A stretch of 64,000 nucleotides of DNA, from positions 1-64,000 of the forward strand of contig NZ_BCSO01000005.1 of the NCBI RefSeq assembly GCF_001570905.1, read 5' to 3'. A program made the translations under genes and the position numbers. The notes beneath the pieces were generated by a model. That model worked only from the letters and a program-made list of their open reading frames with translations, did no database searches and was not told the origin of the DNA. Shown piece by piece: positions 61,092-64,000 of the stretch (within the stretch, counting starts at the first letter, position 1; each line of letters begins with the position of its first letter). Source of the DNA: [Zimmermannella] alba NBRC 15616 (GTDB taxonomy: Bacteria; Actinomycetota; Actinomycetes; Actinomycetales; Microbacteriaceae).

Positions 61092-61367
61092 TCAGCCTCG
61101 TTCCCCCGGGGGTGGCAACTTGTTCGACGCAGGAGCCTTCCTCCCGAGACGGGAGCCCCACCAAAGCGGAATCGCGACAATCGGGACCACGAAACACGCG
61201 ATCGCCCACACCAGTCGCCCCGCGAGGTCAGAACGCGAGGTGAAGATCGACACCGCAGTGACGATGAACGCGATCGCCCACACCGCCAACACGACGATCC
61301 ACAGCACATCCCACTGCGCGGGATACTGCACACTCCACTCAGACGTCGCCAACGACACCGCACTCAT
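61092..61367 (-). CDS. Small membrane protein with PLDc_N-like segment
   Basis: The 91-residue product has two hydrophobic helices (LWIVVLAVWAIAFIVTAV and LVWAIACFVVPIVAIPLWW) and a basic end (RLGRK). The second helix and its ending resemble the short N-terminal domain of phospholipase D-type proteins (PLDc_N). ATG 61367 is used; a TTG at 61394 would overlap the pseudogene upstream. It lies 8 bases after the end of the decayed gene and may be the surviving partner. Confidence 0.65.
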   Translation of the reverse strand: MSAVSLATSEWSVQYPAQWDVLWIVVLAVWAIAFIVTAVSIFTSRSDLAGRLVWAIACFVVPIVAIPLWWGSRLGRKAPASNKLPPPGERG

Positions 61368-61375
61368 AGCCGGAC

Positions 61376-61891
61376 TCACGAGGAAGCCTGCCAATACGAG
61401 TCATTCCCAACTTGAAGCTCAGTCCACACCTGCCACGACCCCCACGCCGCGGACACGTCGCTTGTGCCCCGAACGACAGCCGGCGCCCCGTTGAACTCCT
61501 TCGCTCGGAAAATGGATACGGCCGGGGCAGCGCACGTCACACCTGCACATCGCTGCCAACCATTGCCAGCCCACGAAATGGCGAGCCTGCAACCCCAAGC
61601 GAGCCGGTGGTGGCGAGCGTTCGTTCCTCGGAACGAACAGGTGAAGCGTCCGGATCCATCGCGTCGAGACGGCCATCCGCTTCCCAAGCTTGAATCACCG
61701 TTGCGAGCTGGTCTTCACTGAGTCCAAGCTGGCGAGTACTGCTCGGTGAGCATGTCGCGACCTGCTGTCGCTTCGGGCGCGCTCACGGCAGGTTGAGGCG
61801 CTGACGCGGCGGATGCCGACGAAGTAAATCCAAGCATCGAAACAGCCGCGGCGATCGAACACGCGACAGACTTTGCCTTACTGAACTCCAT
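61376..61891 (-). pseudogene. Decayed secreted protein gene with two frameshifts
   Basis: An ATG at 61891 with GAGGGGA upstream begins MEFSKAKSVACSIAAA, a signal peptide with an AxA-type end (SASAASAP), but stops at 61715. A second frame takes over at the same spot with QLGLSEDQLATVIQAWEAD and stops near 61548. A third frame carries CAAPAVSIFRAKEFNGAP, AWGSWQVWTELQV and stops at 61376. Together these look like one 165- to 170-codon exported protein broken by at least two frameshifts. The family is not recognised. Confidence 0.65.
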
Positions 61892-62221
61892 GAGTAGGAA
61901 TCCCCTCAGATGATCGGTGCGTCATCGTTGACGCGTCGAATGTCCACTACCACGTTCACATGAAGGTCTGGCCCGGTCAACCGGGCATCTCACCGCAGAC
62001 ACGCGGTACAGGGGCGAAGGTTGGAAAGCCAGCTGTAGTTGCCAGTGAGGTTGTGAACGCGCTGGACTGTGGTTTGGTCCATGAGTACGGTGCGTCGGTG
62101 GTGTCGACTGTCGTGATCGAGCTACGCCGAATAGGTGACTGACCGCGTTGCTTCGTTCAGGTAGCGCGGGTATCAGCCTGCTTGGCGGCGAGTCTCCGAG
62201 TGAACCACCCGATCATTGAAG
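61892..62221. other. Intergenic region without a visible gene
   Basis: These 330 bases hold only a low-quality open frame on the plus strand (61960-62142). No terminator for the kinase gene and no clear promoter was recognised. The pseudogene promoter must lie near 61900. Confidence 0.3.
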
Positions 62222-64000
62222 CTAGAACTCGAGGCTCGACTGCAGCGTGATCTTCGAACCGCGCGGCTGCTTCGTGTTTGCGCCCGGGTTCTGGCTCGTC
62301 ACCTTCGTCTTCTCGATGAAGCTTGCCGGGACATTGTGCTGCACCTCAAAGCCAGCATCCTCGAGCGCCTTCACGGCATCCTTCGTTGTCTTACCGACAA
62401 CATTCGGAACCTGCACGAGGTCCTGACCCTTCGACACCACGACATTGACGGTGTCGCCCGGCTTCATCGGATTCGCCGAGTTCGACGCCGAGATGATGTG
62501 TCCGGCGGGAACCGTGTCGGAGAACTCTTCACCCGAGGACTGCACCTTGAGGCCAGCTTCCTCGAGGGTCTTCGTCGCTTCGTCGAGCGTCTTGCCGAGG
62601 ACATCCGGCACCGGACCGAGCGAAATCACGAGCCGGATGGGGGACTGCTCCGCCATCTGCGTGGGAAGCTGCTGCCCGCTCTCATCCGTGGCTCGGATGA
62701 CAGTGTCCGTTGGCTGCGAGGAGAACTCCTTGATATCAGTGCCCTCGTCATAGCGGAAGCGGGACTCCGTAATGGTCTTGATCGCGGTGTCACGTGCGAG
62801 TCCCTGCAGTGCAGGCACCGTGAGATTCTCCGGGCCCGCCGAGACCATGAGTGAAATGGGCGTCTCGGGGGCGAGGCTCTGGCCAGGGCCCGGATCCATC
62901 TTCATGACGGTGCCCTTCGCGACCTCAAGCGAAAACTCTTCGGTGACGTTGCCCACGACAAACCCTTGCGCCTGGATCTGCTGCTCGGCGGCAGCTTGAT
63001 CCATCCCGACGACATCCGGGGTGGTCTTGTATGAGCCAGGGCCAAGAAGGAGCCACCAGCCGCCGACGGCGCCGATCAAGAACAGCACCGAGAGGATGGA
63101 GACGATGATCGGCCATTTCGCGCGGCGCTTCGTCGTCGTCCCGACCGGGGAGAGCTCGGCCTGCCCCGTGTACATGGGCTGCACCTGGTCGGCAGCCGCG
63201 TAGTTCACCGGCTCGTCAAAGAGTGTCGTGATGGGGTCGAGGTCGCGCTCGGTGACGGCATCATTCGGCGTGTATCCGTAGCCCACTTCGGCGCCGTCGT
63301 CGCTTGAGACGACCAGTTGGTCACGCTCGACACCGGTCGGCGCGACCGCGAGTCGGCTGTCGAGCGGCGCGGTCGGAACACCGCCGGCTGCGGCAAGTTC
63401 CTGCTCTGCCTGACGCAGCGCCACAAGCATGGCGCCCGCATCGGCCGGGCGAGCCTCAGGATCGCGCTCGGTCGCCCAGAGGACGAGGTCATCGAGCTGA
63501 CTCGGGACGCCCTCATGGATGCGGCTCGGTGCCGGCACATCGTCATTCGCGTGGCGGAACGCGATGTTCACGGGCTGGTCACCGCTGTACGGCTGCTCGC
63601 CCGTGAGCATCTCGTACATCATGATGCCAAGAGAGTAGATGTCGCTGCGGATGTCAGCAGTGCCCTGCGTGACGAGCTCAGGGGAGAGGTACGCGATCGT
63701 GCCAAGCAGCACCTGGCCACTCGCGGTGTTCGCGCTCGCAGCACGAGCAAGACCAAAGTCCGAGAGTTTGATGCGGCCGTCATCAGCGAGGAGAACGTTT
63801 TCGGGCTTCAAATCGCGGTGAACGATGCCGATCTTGTGCGCGGCCTGGAGGCCCGCGAGCACCGCATCCATGACGTCGATCGTCTGCTCTGGTGTGAGTC
63901 GGTGGTGATCGTGCAGGAGGTCGCGCAGCGTGATACCCGGTACGTACTCCATGACGATGTAGGCGAGTCCGCGATCTTCGCCCTGGTCGTAGACATTGAC
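62222..64000 (-). CDS. pknL: Ser/Thr protein kinase with PASTA repeats (PknL-type), 5' part outside
   Basis: The visible 592 residues lack the N-terminus of the kinase, which lies beyond the window end. The kinase domain shows IVHRDLKPENVLL, SDFGLARA with activation loop and YSLGIMMYEMLTGEQPYSG. A juxtamembrane linker, one membrane helix (WPIIVSILSVLFLIGAVGGW) and four extracellular PASTA repeats follow (each with DVVG/VGK/LxGL-type starts). PASTA repeats sense muropeptides or lipid II. Position beside aroG matches pknL of mycobacteria and corynebacteria. FHA protein GarA in this window is a possible substrate. Confidence 0.92.
   Translation of the reverse strand, partial: VNVYDQGEDRGLAYIVMEYVPGITLRDLLHDHHRLTPEQTIDVMDAVLAGLQAAHKIGIVHRDLKPENVLLADDGRIKLSDFGLARAASANTASGQVLLGTIAYLSPELVTQGTADIRSDIYSLGIMMYEMLTGEQPYSGDQPVNIAFRHANDDVPAPSRIHEGVPSQLDDLVLWATERDPEARPADAGAMLVALRQAEQELAAAGGVPTAPLDSRLAVAPTGVERDQLVVSSDDGAEVGYGYTPNDAVTERDLDPITTLFDEPVNYAAADQVQPMYTGQAELSPVGTTTKRRAKWPIIVSILSVLFLIGAVGGWWLLLGPGSYKTTPDVVGMDQAAAEQQIQAQGFVVGNVTEEFSLEVAKGTVMKMDPGPGQSLAPETPISLMVSAGPENLTVPALQGLARDTAIKTITESRFRYDEGTDIKEFSSQPTDTVIRATDESGQQLPTQMAEQSPIRLVISLGPVPDVLGKTLDEATKTLEEAGLKVQSSGEEFSDTVPAGHIISASNSANPMKPGDTVNVVVSKGQDLVQVPNVVGKTTKDAVKALEDAGFEVQHNVPASFIEKTKVTSQNPGANTKQPRGSKITLQSSLEF

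Noticed and set aside
62085-62110. Third PafBC-type box (GCGTCGGTGG near 62090)
   Set aside because: It lacks the TGTC core and a TAnnnT at N8, and no gene begins after it.

Overview
The window is gene-dense, high-GC bacterial chromosome from an actinobacterium. The evidence is the gene order tlyA-nadK-recN-pyrG-nudix-xerD-parA-scpA-scpB-rluB-tyrA-cmk-der, a mycothione reductase, a PASTA-domain Ser/Thr kinase beside a class II DAHP synthase, and a garA(FHA)-ftsR(MerR) pair. Several features (B-type cell-wall hints, gene content, codon use) suggest Micrococcales, possibly Microbacteriaceae; the genus cannot be read from the sequence. There is no phage, insertion sequence, rRNA or CRISPR array. 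One tRNA-Pro(GGG) is present.

Layout. 238-9982 is a long, tightly coupled plus-strand series (RG-rich TPR protein, HAD phosphatase, a 57-residue protein, tlyA, nadK, recN, pyrG, a NUDIX hydrolase, xerD). 9983-11475 holds two small secreted proteins, partly decayed, on the minus strand and an intergenic promoter region. 11476-18339 is parA-scpA-scpB-rluB-tyrA-cmk-der. 18382-25547 has a WYL regulator, a 484-residue GAPDH, a dimethylarginine dimethylaminohydrolase, a 3-methyladenine-glycosylase-annotated protein, a COG0523 GTPase, tRNA-Pro, a methyltransferase and a glycolipid-binding-type protein. 25639-39723 is a metabolic and transport region: PhoX phosphatase, two BrnQ carriers around a stand-alone trpB with a trp leader/attenuator, a MetE-like protein, an orphan ectB, two tandem MHS transporters, a second COG0523 GTPase and a cold-shock protein. 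40077-48523 has a MarR-HhH regulator, a thiolase, sbcC and sbcD, a membrane protein, a CDP-alcohol phosphatidyltransferase and a DUF3097 protein. 48643-64000 has garA, ftsR, a second MerR gene, an orphan ParA, pyruvate carboxylase, mycothione reductase, peptide deformylase, acyl-CoA ligase, lysophospholipid acyltransferase, aroG, a decayed secreted-protein gene and a PknL-type kinase cut by the window end.

How genes work together. The first half supplies chromosome maintenance (xerD, parA, scpAB, recN), translation modification (tlyA, rluB, der) and nucleotide and NADP supply (pyrG, cmk, nadK). The second half links central carbon (gap, pyc, thiolase), aromatic and branched-chain amino acids (aroG, tyrA, trpB, brnQ) and division or signalling control (garA, ftsR, pknL).

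The most interesting regulatory signal is a near-identical promoter block directly upstream of sbcD and of the WYL regulator. It matches the RecA-independent, PafBC-type DNA-damage promoter (TGTCGGTG-N8-TAnnnT) and is placed so that transcripts would begin at the start codon. Seven further transcription units carry a TAnnnT -10 element exactly 6 or 7 bases before the start codon, so leaderless mRNA appears common here. I saw no clearly undescribed multi-gene system.
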